A DNA stretch of 56,834 bases from an uncultured Leifsonia sp. (GCF_945957465.1 NZ_CAMFLC010000024.1:1-56834), one strand, 5' to 3'; shown: positions 28,933 through 39,019, counted from the first letter of the stretch. Program-made: numbers and translations. The notes: generated by a model not told the origin, from the sequence alone.

Positions 28933-29871
28933 ATGCCCGCACACGTGTACGAGAACATCACCGAAGCCGTCGGACGCACCCCCCTCGTCAAGCTCAACCG
29001 GATCGCCGCAGACACCGGCGCTACCGTGCTGGCGAAGCTGGAGTTCTACAACCCGGCCGGGAGCGTCAAGGACCGAATCGGCGTCGCCATCGTCGACGCC
29101 GCCGAGAAGTCCGGGGAGTTGCGCCCGGGCGGCACCATCGTGGAAGGCACCAGCGGCAACACCGGCATCGCCCTGGCGATGGTCGGCGCCGCTCGCGGCT
29201 ACAAGGTCATCCTCACCATGCCGGAGACGATGTCGAAGGAGCGGCGGGTGCTGCTGCGCGCGTTCGGGGCCGAGATCGTCCTCACGCCCGGCCCCGACGG
29301 CATGCGCGGCGCCGTGGAGGCCGCCCAGAAGATCGTCGCCGAGAACGACAACGCCATCTGGGCACGCCAGTTCGCCAACGAGGCCAACCCCGCCATCCAC
29401 CGCGCCACCACCGCCGAGGAGATCTGGGCGGACACCGACGGCGGCGTGGACATCTTCGTCGCCGGCGTCGGCACCGGCGGCACCGTCACCGGCGTCGGAC
29501 AGGTTCTGAAGGAGCGCAAGCCCGAGGTGAAGGTGGTGGCGGTCGAGCCGCTGGACTCCCCCATCCTCAACGGCGGCAAGCCGGGCCCGCACAAGATCCA
29601 AGGCATCGGCGCGAACTTCGTGCCGGAGATCCTCGACACCACCGTGTACGACGAGGTCGTCGACGTCTCCTTCGAGGACTCGATCGCGACCGCCAAGAAG
29701 CTTGCGTCCGAGGAGGGCATCCTGGCCGGGATCTCCTCCGGAGCGATCGTCTGGGCGGCGCTCCAACTCGCCAAGCGGCCGGAGAACGCCGGAAAGACGA
29801 TCGTCGCCGTCGTCTGCGACACCGGGGAGCGCTACATCTCGACGGCGCTCTGGGCGGACCTGCTGGACTGA
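28933..29871 (+). CDS. cysK: Cysteine synthase (O-acetylserine sulfhydrylase)
   Basis: This 312-aa PLP enzyme converts O-acetylserine and sulfide to cysteine. Lys46 in [11 protein letters not shown] binds PLP; the substrate loop [12 protein letters not shown] and the phosphate-binding loop [10 protein letters not shown] are intact. It pairs with the serine acetyltransferase encoded 5 nt downstream, which supplies O-acetylserine. The cysK-cysE pair lies on the plus strand between prfA and prmC. Confidence 0.97.
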   Translation: MPAHVYENITEAVGRTPLVKLNRIAADTGATVLAKLEFYNPAGSVKDRIGVAIVDAAEKSGELRPGGTIVEGTSGNTGIALAMVGAARGYKVILTMPETMSKERRVLLRAFGAEIVLTPGPDGMRGAVEAAQKIVAENDNAIWARQFANEANPAIHRATTAEEIWADTDGGVDIFVAGVGTGGTVTGVGQVLKERKPEVKVVAVEPLDSPILNGGKPGPHKIQGIGANFVPEILDTTVYDEVVDVSFEDSIATAKKLASEEGILAGISSGAIVWAALQLAKRPENAGKTIVAVVCDTGERYISTALWADLLD

Positions 29872-29876
29872 GCCGC

Positions 29877-30446
29877 GTGCCCCTCTTCCGCGCGCGTGAG
29901 GACATCCGCAACGCGCGAACGCACGACCCTGCCGCACGCGGAAGCGCCGAGGTGGCGATCGTCTACTCCGGCCTGCACGCCGTCTGGTCGTACCGAGTGG
30001 CCCACCGGCTCTGGCGTGCCGGGTTCCGCATGCCCGCGCGCATCCTGTCGCAACTCACGCGGTTCCTCACCGGCATCGAGATCCACCCGGGTGCGCGCAT
30101 CGGGCGGCGCTTCTTCATCGACCACGGGATGGGCGTCGTCATCGGCGAGACCACCTGGATCGGCGACGACGTGATGCTCTACCACGGGGTCACGCTGGGC
30201 GGGCGCGGCAGCGGGCATGGCAAGCGGCATCCCACCATCCACGACCACGTCACGGTCGGCGCCGGCGCCAAGGTGCTCGGCGCGATCGAGATCGGCCAGC
30301 GCACGGTCATCGGCGCGAACGCCGTCGTCGTGCACGACGCACCGCCGGACTCGGTGCTCACGGGCGTTCCGGCCCGCGCGCGCCCGCGCTCGGGCCACGA
30401 GCAGATCGCCGGAGACGACTGGCTCGACCCGGCCCTCTACATCTGA
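29877..30446 (+). CDS. cysE: Serine O-acetyltransferase
   Basis: This 189-aa left-handed beta-helix enzyme acetylates serine with acetyl-CoA. Hexapeptide repeats ([24 protein letters not shown] and on) and the DHGMG His are clear. It is shorter than E. coli CysE, as in many Gram-positives. The C-terminal DWLDPALYI ends in Ile, the residue CysE uses to dock in the CysK active site and form cysteine synthase complex. Start is GTG 29877, 5 nt after cysK. Confidence 0.96.
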   Translation: MPLFRAREDIRNARTHDPAARGSAEVAIVYSGLHAVWSYRVAHRLWRAGFRMPARILSQLTRFLTGIEIHPGARIGRRFFIDHGMGVVIGETTWIGDDVMLYHGVTLGGRGSGHGKRHPTIHDHVTVGAGAKVLGAIEIGQRTVIGANAVVVHDAPPDSVLTGVPARARPRSGHEQIAGDDWLDPALYI

Positions 30447-30511
30447 GCGCCGAAGCGGCGCACAGTGGGGCTCAATCCGTCGAAACGGCGGAAACTGCGC
30501 CGCCTCGACGG
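30447..30511. terminator. Hairpins between convergent cysE and prfA
   Basis: A 6-bp stem with a 3-nt loop (GCGCCG-aag-CGGCGC, 30447-30461) directly follows the cysE stop, and a second imperfect stem spans 30477-30511 before the prfA end. They may stop both transcripts; neither has a U-tract. Confidence 0.45.
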
Positions 30512-30519
30512 CGCGGGAC

Positions 30520-31596
30520 TCAGTCCTGGGCGAGGTCGGCCAGGCGGGCCTCCTCGTCGGCGAGGATGTTCGACTCGATGACCGGATCGAGGGCGCCGTT
30601 CATCACGGAGTCGAGGTTGTAGGCCTTGTAGCCGGTGCGGTGGTCGGCGATCCGGTTCTCGGGGAAGTTGTAGGTGCGGATGCGCTCCGAACGGTCCATC
30701 GTGCGGATCTGGCCCTTGCGGAACTCGGCGGCCTCGGCGTCCGCCTCTTCCTGCTGCTTGGCGAGCAGGCGCGCGCGCAGCACGCGCATCGCGGCCTCGC
30801 GGTTCTGCAGCTGGCTCTTCTCGTTCTGCATCGAGACGACGATCCCGGTGGGGACGTGCGTGATGCGCACGGCGGAGTCGGTCGTGTTGACCGACTGACC
30901 ACCCGGTCCGGATGACCGGAACACGTCGATCTTGAGGTCGTTGGGATTGATCTCGACTTCTTCTGGCTCGTCGACCTCCGGGAACACGAGCACGCCGGCA
31001 GCGGACGTGTGGATGCGGCCCTGCGACTCGGTCGCCGGCACGCGCTGCACGCGGTGCACGCCGCCCTCGTACTTGAGGTGCGCCCAGACGCCCTCCGCCG
31101 GATCGCTCGAGCTGCCCTTGAACGCCACCTGCACGTCCTTGATGCCGCCCAGGTCGCTGGAGGTCTGCTCGATGATCTCGGCCTTCCAGCGCTTGGAATC
31201 GGCATAGTGCAGGTACATGCGCAGGAGGTCGCCCGCGAAGAGAGCGGACTCGGCGCCGCCCTCCCCCATCTTGATCTCCATGATCACGTCGCGGCTGTCG
31301 TTGGGGTCGCGTGGGATCAGCAGTCGTCGCAGCTTCTCCCCGGTCTCGTCGAGACTCTGCTCGAGGCCCGGGATCTCGTCGGCGAACGCCTCGTCCTCGG
31401 CTGCAAGCTCACGGGCCGCCTCCAGGTCGTCCGAGAGCTGCCGCCACTGGTTGTACATCGCGACGATGCGCGACAGCTCCGCGTAGCGCCGGTTCACTTT
31501 CTTGGAGCGGACCGGGTCGCTGTGCAGCTCGGGATCGGAGAGCTGCTGTTGGAGGTCGTCGTGCTCGGCGATGAGGCCGGTGACCGACTCGAACAT
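30520..31596 (-). CDS. prfA: Peptide chain release factor 1
   Basis: This 358-aa factor reads UAG and UAA stop codons. The GGQ motif is in [14 protein letters not shown]; the PAT-type specificity loop near residue 185 (VPATESQGR) is present. It follows rho after an 88-nt gap that holds a hairpin; rpmE, found between these genes in mycobacteria, is missing. PrmC encoded nearby should methylate its GGQ. Confidence 0.97.
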   Translation of the reverse strand: MFESVTGLIAEHDDLQQQLSDPELHSDPVRSKKVNRRYAELSRIVAMYNQWRQLSDDLEAARELAAEDEAFADEIPGLEQSLDETGEKLRRLLIPRDPNDSRDVIMEIKMGEGGAESALFAGDLLRMYLHYADSKRWKAEIIEQTSSDLGGIKDVQVAFKGSSSDPAEGVWAHLKYEGGVHRVQRVPATESQGRIHTSAAGVLVFPEVDEPEEVEINPNDLKIDVFRSSGPGGQSVNTTDSAVRITHVPTGIVVSMQNEKSQLQNREAAMRVLRARLLAKQQEEADAEAAEFRKGQIRTMDRSERIRTYNFPENRIADHRTGYKAYNLDSVMNGALDPVIESNILADEEARLADLAQD

Positions 31597-31636
31597 GGGG
31601 AGCTTCTTTCTGAAGAGCGCTGGCGGAAACGGAGAA

Positions 31637-31676
31637 GTGCCCGCCCGGCGCGCCCGCAGGCACGCCGGACGGGCAC
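31637..31676 (-). terminator. Hairpin between rho and prfA
   Basis: A 14-nt stem with one mismatch (31637-31650 with 31663-31676) and a 12-nt loop lies just after the rho stop. It could be a terminator or processing site within the rho-prfA transcript. Confidence 0.5.
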
Positions 31677-31684
31677 CCCGTCAG

Positions 31685-33910
31685 CTAGCGGTGGTCGTTC
31701 TCGTGACCGTGCGAGTGCGCGTTGCCGTGACCGCCTGCCGGCTGCGGCATCGACTTCTGCACCTGCATCAGGAACTCGACGTTGCTCGAGGTCTCCTTGA
31801 GGCGGCCGAGCACGATCTCGAGCGCCTGCTGCTGGTCGACGCCCGCGAGCGCGCGGCGCAGCTTCCAGGTGATCTTGACCTCGTCCTGGCCCATGAGCAT
31901 CTCTTCGCGGCGGGTGCCGGAAGCGTTGACGTCGACGGCCGGGAAGATGCGCTTGTCGGCCAGCTGGCGCGACAGCCGGAGCTCCATGTTGCCGGTGCCC
32001 TTGAACTCCTCGAAGATCACCTCGTCCATCTTGGAGCCGGTCTCCACCAGCGCCGACGCGAGGATCGTGAGGGAGCCGCCGTGCTCGATGTTGCGCGCGG
32101 CGCCGAAGAACCGCTTGGGCGGGTACAGCGCAGACGCGTCGACACCACCGGACAGGATGCGGCCGGAAGCCGGCGCCGTCAGGTTGTACGCGCGGCCGAG
32201 GCGGGTGATCGAGTCGAGCAGCACGACCACGTCGTGGCCCAGCTCCACCAGGCGCTTGGCGCGCTCGATCGCGAGCTCGGCGACCGTGGTGTGGTCTTCC
32301 GCCGGGCGGTCGAAGGTGGAGGCGATGACCTCGCCCTTCACCGTGCGCTGCATGTCGGTGACTTCTTCCGGACGCTCGTCCACCAGCACCACCATGAGGT
32401 GCACCTCGGGGTTGTTGGTGGTGATCGCGTTGGCGATCTGCTGCATCACGATGGTCTTGCCGGCCTTCGGGGGCGCGACGATGAGACCGCGCTGGCCCTT
32501 GCCGATCGGGGCGACCAGGTCGATGATCCGCTGGGTCACCTTGGTGGGCTCGGTCTCGAGACGCAGGCGCTCCTGCGGGTAGAGCGGCGTCAGCTTGCCG
32601 AACTCGACGCGGTTGGCGGCCTCCTCGACGGTCTGGCCGTTGATCGAGTCGACCTTCACCAGGGCGTTGTACTTCTGGCGGCTGTTGTTCTCGCCCTCGC
32701 GCGGCTGGCGGATGGCGCCGACGACGGCGTCACCCTTGCGCAGGTTGTACTTCTTGACCTGGCCCAGCGACACGTAGACGTCGCTGGCGCCGGGCAGGTA
32801 GCCCGTGGTGCGGACGAACGCGTAGTTGTCGAGCACGTCGAGGATGCCCGCGACCGGGATCAGCACGTCGTCGTCGGCGATCTCCGGCTCGAGGTCGTCA
32901 CCGGCGGCACCGCCGCGGCGCTTGCGGTTGCGGTCGCGGTAACGGCCGTTGCGGTCACCGTCGGCCTGCTGCTGCTGCTGCTGCGGGCCGCGGTTCTGCT
33001 GGCCGCCCTGCTTTTCGCCGTCGCCCTGCAGGTCCTTGGGCTGACCCTGCTGGCTCTGCTGGCCGCCCTGGTTCTGGCCGCCCTGCTGGTTCTGGTCGCC
33101 GTTCTGGCCGTTGCCCTTGTTGCGGTTGCGGTTGCGGCGGTTGCGTCCGGTCTGCTGCTGCTCGCCGCCCTGATCGGTCGGCTCGCCCTGTGCGGTCTCG
33201 GTCTCGGCGGTCGCTTCGGCCGACGGCTCGTCGGAGTCCTGCGCCGTGCCGCCCTGCTGGCCCTGGCCGTTCTGGCCGCCGCGACCGCGGCGACGACGAC
33301 CGCCCTGGCCGTCGCGCTGAGCCTGCTCGCGCGAGGCGAGCGCGGAGTCGAGCAGCGCGTCGACGTCCGGGATGAGGGACTCGACACCGGTCTCACCGGT
33401 GTTGACGTGGGTCCCGGCAGAGACGCTCGTCGCGGCCGGGAGAGTGGTGCCGTCCGGGCTGGAGGCCCGGCGGGAGCCGCGGCGGCGCGGCTCGGCCGGC
33501 GCCTCGACTCCGGCGAGGAGCGCGTCGCCGACGAGCGGCTCGGCGGTGGCGGCCGGCTCGGCGATGAGCGGCTCGACGAGAACCTGTGAGGCGGCCGTCG
33601 CGTGGTCGGCCCCCTCCTGTCCGAGAGCGACGGGCTCGGCAACGACAGGCTCGGCCACGACAGGCTCGGCAACGACAGGCTCCGCGGAGACGGGAGCGGC
33701 GCTCTCCGGCTCGGCGGACTCGGGCGCGGCATCCGCAGCCCCCGTCGCTGCGGCACGGGCCGTCGCGATCGCCTGGACCAGCTCGCCCTTGCGGAGCCGG
33801 GTCGCGCCCTGGAGGCCGAGCTCTGCGGCGAGAGCCTGGAGCTCTGCCACCTTGAGCGAGGTCAGGTCGCTGTTGTCCACGCCCCCGGCGTGGAGTTCGA
33901 CATCAGTCAC
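31685..33910 (-). CDS. rho: Transcription termination factor Rho with a long disordered N-terminal insertion
   Basis: This 741-aa Rho has the conserved core in the C-terminal 400 residues: the primary RNA-binding domain, P-loop APPKAGKT, Walker B VVVLLDSITRLGRAY and the Q/R-loops. Before it, after a short Rho N-terminal SAP-like helix pair, there is an insertion of about 270 residues: acidic Ala/Glu/Pro repeats (three 15-nt DNA repeats at 33641-33685), then Arg/Asn/Gly/Gln-rich low complexity with a run of seven Gln. Such inserts are known in actinobacterial Rho and widen RNA binding. I start at GTG 33910, preceded by AAAGGA; earlier sites are unsupported. The C-terminal tail is His/Gly-rich. 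Confidence 0.95.
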   Translation of the reverse strand: MTDVELHAGGVDNSDLTSLKVAELQALAAELGLQGATRLRKGELVQAIATARAAATGAADAAPESAEPESAAPVSAEPVVAEPVVAEPVVAEPVALGQEGADHATAASQVLVEPLIAEPAATAEPLVGDALLAGVEAPAEPRRRGSRRASSPDGTTLPAATSVSAGTHVNTGETGVESLIPDVDALLDSALASREQAQRDGQGGRRRRGRGGQNGQGQQGGTAQDSDEPSAEATAETETAQGEPTDQGGEQQQTGRNRRNRNRNKGNGQNGDQNQQGGQNQGGQQSQQGQPKDLQGDGEKQGGQQNRGPQQQQQQADGDRNGRYRDRNRKRRGGAAGDDLEPEIADDDVLIPVAGILDVLDNYAFVRTTGYLPGASDVYVSLGQVKKYNLRKGDAVVGAIRQPREGENNSRQKYNALVKVDSINGQTVEEAANRVEFGKLTPLYPQERLRLETEPTKVTQRIIDLVAPIGKGQRGLIVAPPKAGKTIVMQQIANAITTNNPEVHLMVVLVDERPEEVTDMQRTVKGEVIASTFDRPAEDHTTVAELAIERAKRLVELGHDVVVLLDSITRLGRAYNLTAPASGRILSGGVDASALYPPKRFFGAARNIEHGGSLTILASALVETGSKMDEVIFEEFKGTGNMELRLSRQLADKRIFPAVDVNASGTRREEMLMGQDEVKITWKLRRALAGVDQQQALEIVLGRLKETSSNVEFLMQVQKSMPQPAGGHGNAHSHGHENDHR
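33641..33685. repeat. Three tandem 15-nt repeats inside rho
   Basis: Units at 33641-33655, 33656-33670 and 33671-33685 differ at two positions and encode Ala-Glu-Pro-Val-Val on the minus strand. They are in frame and can expand or contract without disrupting rho. Confidence 0.85.
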
Positions 33911-34019
33911 TGAAGAGGATTCCTTTCCCCCGACGCGCACTCTGCGCGCCGCTGTGGAGCACTCGTCACGTGAACCTGCCTTGCCGCGCTGCGTTCGGAT
34001 CCGCGCTACGGTGCGCTCG

Positions 34020-34044
34020 GGATACCCGGATGCTCCGGATATCC
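34020..34044 (-). terminator. Hairpin between thrB and rho
   Basis: Arms 34020-34030 and 34034-34044 pair over 11 nt with one G-U and a 3-nt loop. It lies 125 nt after thrB and 110 nt before rho, so it could end the hom-thrC-thrB transcript or form part of the rho leader. The rest of the 258-nt gap shows no gene. Confidence 0.5.
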
Positions 34045-34168
34045 GAAAAGCGCAGGCAGGAGTGACGGCATGATTGCTAAGAGATCACCCGAAAGCGTGA
34101 ATCGCTCGTGACGCGGTACTTCACGGGTGCCCGAACAGTTTACCACTTCGTACCGGGCGTTTCTGACG

Positions 34169-35131
34169 CTACGCGGCCGGTGTGTCCGCCTCGTCCACGG
34201 GTGCGGCGGTCACCGTCGCGCCCTTGAAGTCGACCGCGAGCATGAGCGGCTGCCAGGCCGTCTGCGCCTCGCGGGCGACCAGCTCGGCAGCGGCCAGACG
34301 CTGACCCGGGTCGCTGCAGAGCACGAGGATGGACGGCCCCGCCCCCGAGACCACAGCGGCGAACCCGCTCGACCGCAGGAGGGTGATCAGCCGGTCGGTC
34401 TCCGGCATGGCAGAGGCACGGTAGCTCTGGTGGAGCTTGTCCTCGGTGGCGGCGTGCAGCAGCTCGGGGCTCTGGATGAGAGCCGCGACCAGCAGCGCCG
34501 ACCGCGAGACGTTGAACACCGCGTCCTCATGCGGCACGGACTGCGGCTGCAGGCTGCGCGCGAGAGCGGTGGACATGACGTGCTCCGGCACGAGGACCAG
34601 GGGCGAGACGCCGCGGTGCACGATCAGCTTCTTGAAGCGCGGGCCGTCCGGGGTGACCCAGGCGATGGTCAGGCCGCCGAACAGGGCAGGCGCCACATTG
34701 TCGGGGTGGCCTTCCATGTCGTTCGCCAGCGCGAGCAGGGCCTGCGCGTCGAACTCGACCACGCCCTCCAGGAGTCCCTTGGCCGCCATGATGCCGGACA
34801 CGATGGCCGCGCCGGACGAGCCGAGACCCCTGCCGTGCGGGATGCTGTTGCGCGCGAACAGGTCGAGTCCGGGCATCGCGATCCCCACCGACTCGAAAGT
34901 GTGCGCGATCGCGCGCACCACGAGGTTGCTCTCGTCGGTCGGGACCTCGCCGGCTCCGACCCCGGACACCTCGACGGTCGCACCCGGCTCCTCGCGGACC
35001 GACACCCGGAGCTCGTCGTAGAGCGCGAGCGACAGGCCGAGCGTGTCGAAACCAGGGCCGAGGTTGGCGCTGGTCGCCGGGACCTTCACCGCCACCGCGC
35101 GGCCGCGCAGGTCGACGGTGCGAGGGCTCAC
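34169..35131 (-). CDS. thrB: Homoserine kinase
   Basis: This 320-aa GHMP kinase phosphorylates homoserine for threonine synthesis. The ATP-binding PHGRGLGSSGAAIVSG motif and the N-terminal VPATSANLGPGFD are clear, as is the C-terminal SGAGPSILVL. GTG 35131 overlaps the thrC stop (GTGA), so hom, thrC and thrB are coupled. Confidence 0.96.
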   Translation of the reverse strand: MSPRTVDLRGRAVAVKVPATSANLGPGFDTLGLSLALYDELRVSVREEPGATVEVSGVGAGEVPTDESNLVVRAIAHTFESVGIAMPGLDLFARNSIPHGRGLGSSGAAIVSGIMAAKGLLEGVVEFDAQALLALANDMEGHPDNVAPALFGGLTIAWVTPDGPRFKKLIVHRGVSPLVLVPEHVMSTALARSLQPQSVPHEDAVFNVSRSALLVAALIQSPELLHAATEDKLHQSYRASAMPETDRLITLLRSSGFAAVVSGAGPSILVLCSDPGQRLAAAELVAREAQTAWQPLMLAVDFKGATVTAAPVDEADTPAA

Positions 35132-36234
35132 GCCGATGCTCCGGCGTTCGCGGCGAGCCCCAGCACGTCGGCGATCGCGGCGGCGTCCACGGGCACGCTG
35201 GTCGGCTGCACGTCGGAACCGTCGGCGGTCCGAAGCGCCCACTGCGGGTCTTTCAGGCCGTGACCGGTGACGGTGAGCACCACGGTCGAACCGGCGGGGA
35301 TGGCGCCGGCGGCGGAACGCTCCAGCAGGCCGGCGACGCTGATCGCACTGGCCGGTTCGACGAAGATGCCGACCTCGGCCGACAGGATGCGGTGCGCCTC
35401 GAGGATGCCCGCATCGTCGATGGCCCCGAAGTAGCCTTCGCTGTCGTCGCGGGCGTTGAGAGCCAGCTCCCACGACGCGGGGTTGCCGATGCGGATGGCG
35501 GTGGCGATCGTGTCGGGCTCCTTGACGGCGTGGCCGAGCACGATAGGCGCACTGCCCGCCGCCTGGAAGCCGAACATGCGCGGGAGCTTCGTGGACTCGC
35601 CGCGCTGCAGCTCCTCGGTGTAGCCGCGGTGGTACGCGGTGTAGTTGCCGGCGTTGCCGACCGGCACGATGTGGAAGTCGGGGGCGTCGCCCAGCACCTC
35701 GACCACCTCGAAGGCCGCGGTCTTCTGACCCTCGATGCGGTCGGGGTTGACCGAGTTGACCAGGTGCACCGGGTAGTTCGTCGCGAGGTCGCGGGCGATG
35801 TCGAGACAGTCGTCGAAGTTGCCCTGCACCTGCAGCAGCTGCGCGTTGTGGGCGATCGCCTGGCTGAGCTTGCCCATCGCGATCTTGCCCTCGGGAACCA
35901 GCACCACGGCCTGGATACCGGCGTGGGTGGCGTACGCCGCAGCCGACGCGGAGGTGTTGCCGGTCGAGGCGCAGATGACGGCCTTCGCTCCGTGCTCGAC
36001 GGCCTTCGAGATCGCCATCGTCATGCCGCGGTCTTTGAACGACCCCGTAGGGTTCATGCCCTCGAACTTGACGAAGACGTTCGCACCGGTGCGCGCGGAA
36101 AGGGCGGGAGCGGGGAGGAGCGGGGTGCCGCCTTCGCCGAGCGTCACGATCGGGGTCGCCTCGGAGATGTTCAGACGGTCCGCGTACTCGCGCAGGACGC
36201 CACGCCACTGACGGCTGTAGGACTTCTCGGGCAT
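35128..36234 (-). CDS. thrC: Threonine synthase
   Basis: This 368-aa PLP enzyme converts O-phosphohomoserine to threonine. Lys67 in GSFKDRG binds PLP, and the GNAGNYTAYHRG phosphate loop is present. It is the short class of threonine synthase typical of Actinobacteria. Its ATG overlaps the hom stop by one base (TAATG) and its stop overlaps the thrB start. Confidence 0.96.
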   Translation of the reverse strand: MPEKSYSRQWRGVLREYADRLNISEATPIVTLGEGGTPLLPAPALSARTGANVFVKFEGMNPTGSFKDRGMTMAISKAVEHGAKAVICASTGNTSASAAAYATHAGIQAVVLVPEGKIAMGKLSQAIAHNAQLLQVQGNFDDCLDIARDLATNYPVHLVNSVNPDRIEGQKTAAFEVVEVLGDAPDFHIVPVGNAGNYTAYHRGYTEELQRGESTKLPRMFGFQAAGSAPIVLGHAVKEPDTIATAIRIGNPASWELALNARDDSEGYFGAIDDAGILEAHRILSAEVGIFVEPASAISVAGLLERSAAGAIPAGSTVVLTVTGHGLKDPQWALRTADGSDVQPTSVPVDAAAIADVLGLAANAGASA

Positions 36235-37607
36235 TAAGATCCTTCGACTCGGAGAACGGAAGAGACGGCGGTGACCACATCGCTGGCCGCGAGCGCCTCC
36301 ACGGTGGCCGCGAGCGCGGCCTCCTCGGCTTCGTGGGTGCCGATCACCAGGGTAGCGGTGGGGGCGCCCGGGCCGTGAATCGACGCCGCATTCTGCAATG
36401 GGGAGAGCCCGGGGAGGACGACGGCGCTCGTCGTGGCCGGCACCGACTGCTGCATCGTCTCGACGCTCACCCCGCCGTCGCTCAGGATCCGGGCGACCGT
36501 CGCCAGCACGCCGGGCTGGTCCTCGACGGAGAGGGTGATCTGGTAGCGGGTGACCACGCGGCCGATGTCGAGCACCGGCAGGCCGGCGTGCGTCGACTCC
36601 GCGACACCGGGCCCGCCCACGACGTGCCGGCGCGCCGCGGAAACGACATCACCGAGCACCGCGGACGCCGTCTCGACGCCGCCGGCACCCGCGCCGTAGA
36701 ACATGAGGTCGCCGGCCGCGGCGGCCTGCACGAAGACCGCGTTGTGGGCGCCGCGCACCGCGGCGAGAGGGTGCTCCCGGCTGATCAGGGCCGGGTAGAC
36801 GCGAGCGGACACGCCCTCCTCCCCCGTCTCCGGGTCGGTGAGCCGCTCGCAGATCGCGAGCAGCTTGATGACCGCCCCGGCATCCCGGGCCGCGTCGACC
36901 TGCTCGCGCGTGACCGAGGTGATGCCCTCGCGGTAGACGCGCTCCAGCGGGACCGTCGTGTGGAACGCAAGGCTCGCCAGGATGGCCGCCTTCTGCGCCG
37001 CGTCGTAGCCGCCGATGTCCGCGGTCGGATCGGCCTCGGCATAGCCGCGCGCAGTCGCGGTCGCGAGTGCGTCGGCAAGGGTCTCGCCGGTGGAGTCCAT
37101 GCGATCGAGGATGAAGTTCGTGGTGCCGTTGACGATGCCGAGGATGCGGGTCACCGTGTCGCCGGCGAGGCTGTCGCGCAGCGGCCGGATGATCGGGATC
37201 GCCCCGGCGACGGCGGCCTCGTAGTAGAGCTGCGCACCCACCTGCTCGGCCGCGTCGAACAGCTCAGGGCCGTGCGTCGCCAGCAGAGCCTTGTTCGCCG
37301 TGATCACGTCCGCTCCCGAGTTGAGGGCCTCCAGGACGTAACCGCGAGCGGGCTCGACACCGCCCATGAGCTCGACGACGATGTCGGCTCCCAGGATGAG
37401 CGACCGGGCGTCGGTCGTGAACAGCTCGCGCGGGAGGTCGGCGTCGCGCGGCGCGTCCACGTCGCGAACGGCGATGCCGACGAGCTCCAGCCGGGCGCCC
37501 ACCCTCGACGCGAACTCATCGCCCTGCTCCAGGAGGAGTCGCGCCACCTGGGAACCGACGGAGCCGGCTCCCAGGAGAGCCACCCGGAGGTTGCGGTACT
37601 CGATCAT
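36234..37607 (-). CDS. hom: Homoserine dehydrogenase
   Basis: This 457-aa enzyme reduces aspartate semialdehyde to homoserine. The N-terminal dinucleotide fold (LLGAGSVGSQVA), the catalytic region with EAAVAGAIPIIRPLRDSLAGD and a C-terminal ACT domain (about residues 360-430) that mediates threonine feedback are all visible. The ATG overlaps the lysA stop (ATGA). Confidence 0.97.
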   Translation of the reverse strand: MIEYRNLRVALLGAGSVGSQVARLLLEQGDEFASRVGARLELVGIAVRDVDAPRDADLPRELFTTDARSLILGADIVVELMGGVEPARGYVLEALNSGADVITANKALLATHGPELFDAAEQVGAQLYYEAAVAGAIPIIRPLRDSLAGDTVTRILGIVNGTTNFILDRMDSTGETLADALATATARGYAEADPTADIGGYDAAQKAAILASLAFHTTVPLERVYREGITSVTREQVDAARDAGAVIKLLAICERLTDPETGEEGVSARVYPALISREHPLAAVRGAHNAVFVQAAAAGDLMFYGAGAGGVETASAVLGDVVSAARRHVVGGPGVAESTHAGLPVLDIGRVVTRYQITLSVEDQPGVLATVARILSDGGVSVETMQQSVPATTSAVVLPGLSPLQNAASIHGPGAPTATLVIGTHEAEEAALAATVEALAASDVVTAVSSVLRVEGS

Positions 37608-39019
37608 CGCTCGGTGCTCCCGTCGTCGTAGGCGGCATCGCGCGCCAGCAGGTCGGCCTCGGTCTCTCCGCGCACGATGACGCGGGCGGCACCGTCGCGC
37701 ACCGCGACCACCGCGGGGCGGCCGAGGTGGTTGTAGTTGCTGGCGAGCGACCAGCAGTAGGCGCCCGTCGCCGGCACCGCGAGGAGGTCTCCCGGCGTCA
37801 CGTCACCGGGCAGGTACTCGGCGTCGACCACGATGTCACCGCTCTCGCAGTGCTTGCCCGCCACCCGCACGAGGGTGGGCTGCGCCGCGGATTCGCGGGA
37901 GGCGATGCGAGCCGAATAGTCCGCGCTGTAGAGCGCAGGCCGGGCGTTGTCGCTCATCCCTCCGTCGACGCTCACATAGCGGCGGACAGCGGTCTCCCCG
38001 TCGTCCTGCGCAGACACCGTCACATCCTTGGTGGTCCCGACGGTGTAGAGGGTGAGACCGGCCGTTCCGATGATCGCCCGGCCGGGTTCGAACGCCACGG
38101 CGGGCACGGGGATGTCGAGGTCCTGGCAGGTCGCGGCGACGGTCTGCGCGACGCTGCGGGCCAGGTCGTCGATCGGCGCAGGGTCGTCGACGCTCGTGTA
38201 GGCGATGCCGAAGCCGCCTCCGAGGTTGAGCTCCGGCACCTCGCCGCCCTCCAGGAGCTGCTTGTGCACGGTGAGGAGGCGGGCGGCGGACTCCGCGAAA
38301 CCGTCCGCACCGAAGATCTGCGAGCCGATGTGGCAGTGCAGCCCGAGGAAGTCGAGGGCGGCGTGCGAGCGGATGCGGGCGACCGCGTCCACGGCGTCAT
38401 CGAGGGCGATGCCGAACTTCTGGTCTTCGTGGGCGGTCGCGAGGAAGGCATGCGTGTGCGCGTGGACTCCCGAGTTCACCCGCAGCCGCACCCGCTGCAC
38501 CACGCCGTGACGGGATGCCGCCTCGGCCACGCGGTCGATCTCCTGCAGGCTGTCGATGATCACGGCTCCGACACCGACGGAAACCGCCCTGTCGATCTCG
38601 GCCGGCGACTTGTTGTTGCCGTGGAAGCCGAGCCGCTCGGCAGGAACCCCGGCGGCGAGCGCCACCGCGAGCTCGCCTCCGGAACAGACGTCGACGTTGA
38701 GGCCCGCTGCGGTCATCCATCTGGCGACCTCGATCGAGAGGAAGGCCTTGCCCGCGTAATAGACCTTGGCGGCGGAGCCGACCTCGGCGAATGCGCGCTG
38801 CAGTGCTGAACGCACCTCGACGGCGCGCTCCCTGGCCTCCCGCTCGTCGACGACATAGAGCGGCGTGCCGTAGCGCTCGGCGAGCTCGGTGACGGCGACC
38901 CCGCCCACCTCGATCGCGCCGCCCGTGCGGCGCACGGTGCGCGACCAGAGACCGGGGACGAGCGCGTTCGCGTCGTCGGGCACGCGCAGCCACGGCGGCG
39001 CGAGCGGATTCGATGCCAT
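37604..39019 (-). CDS. lysA: Diaminopimelate decarboxylase
   Basis: This 471-aa PLP enzyme makes lysine from meso-diaminopimelate. The PLP Lys is in YYAGKAFLS, and HIGSQ, GGGFGIAY, EPGRAI and CESGD motifs are intact. lysA and hom lie at the branch point of the aspartate pathway and are translationally coupled. ATG 39019 is chosen for its GAGG site; the upstream in-frame ATG at 39049 has none. Confidence 0.97.
   Translation of the reverse strand: MASNPLAPPWLRVPDDANALVPGLWSRTVRRTGGAIEVGGVAVTELAERYGTPLYVVDEREARERAVEVRSALQRAFAEVGSAAKVYYAGKAFLSIEVARWMTAAGLNVDVCSGGELAVALAAGVPAERLGFHGNNKSPAEIDRAVSVGVGAVIIDSLQEIDRVAEAASRHGVVQRVRLRVNSGVHAHTHAFLATAHEDQKFGIALDDAVDAVARIRSHAALDFLGLHCHIGSQIFGADGFAESAARLLTVHKQLLEGGEVPELNLGGGFGIAYTSVDDPAPIDDLARSVAQTVAATCQDLDIPVPAVAFEPGRAIIGTAGLTLYTVGTTKDVTVSAQDDGETAVRRYVSVDGGMSDNARPALYSADYSARIASRESAAQPTLVRVAGKHCESGDIVVDAEYLPGDVTPGDLLAVPATGAYCWSLASNYNHLGRPAVVAVRDGAARVIVRGETEADLLARDAAYDDGSTER

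Noticed and set aside
31502-33589. Plus-strand 695-aa open frame with hydrophobic Ala/Leu/Val runs opposite rho
   Set aside because: The hydrophobic runs are the antisense of rho low-complexity codons; no start signals and no family.
33641-33685. CRISPR-like repeat array
   Set aside because: Only three contiguous 15-nt units without spacers, in frame inside rho.
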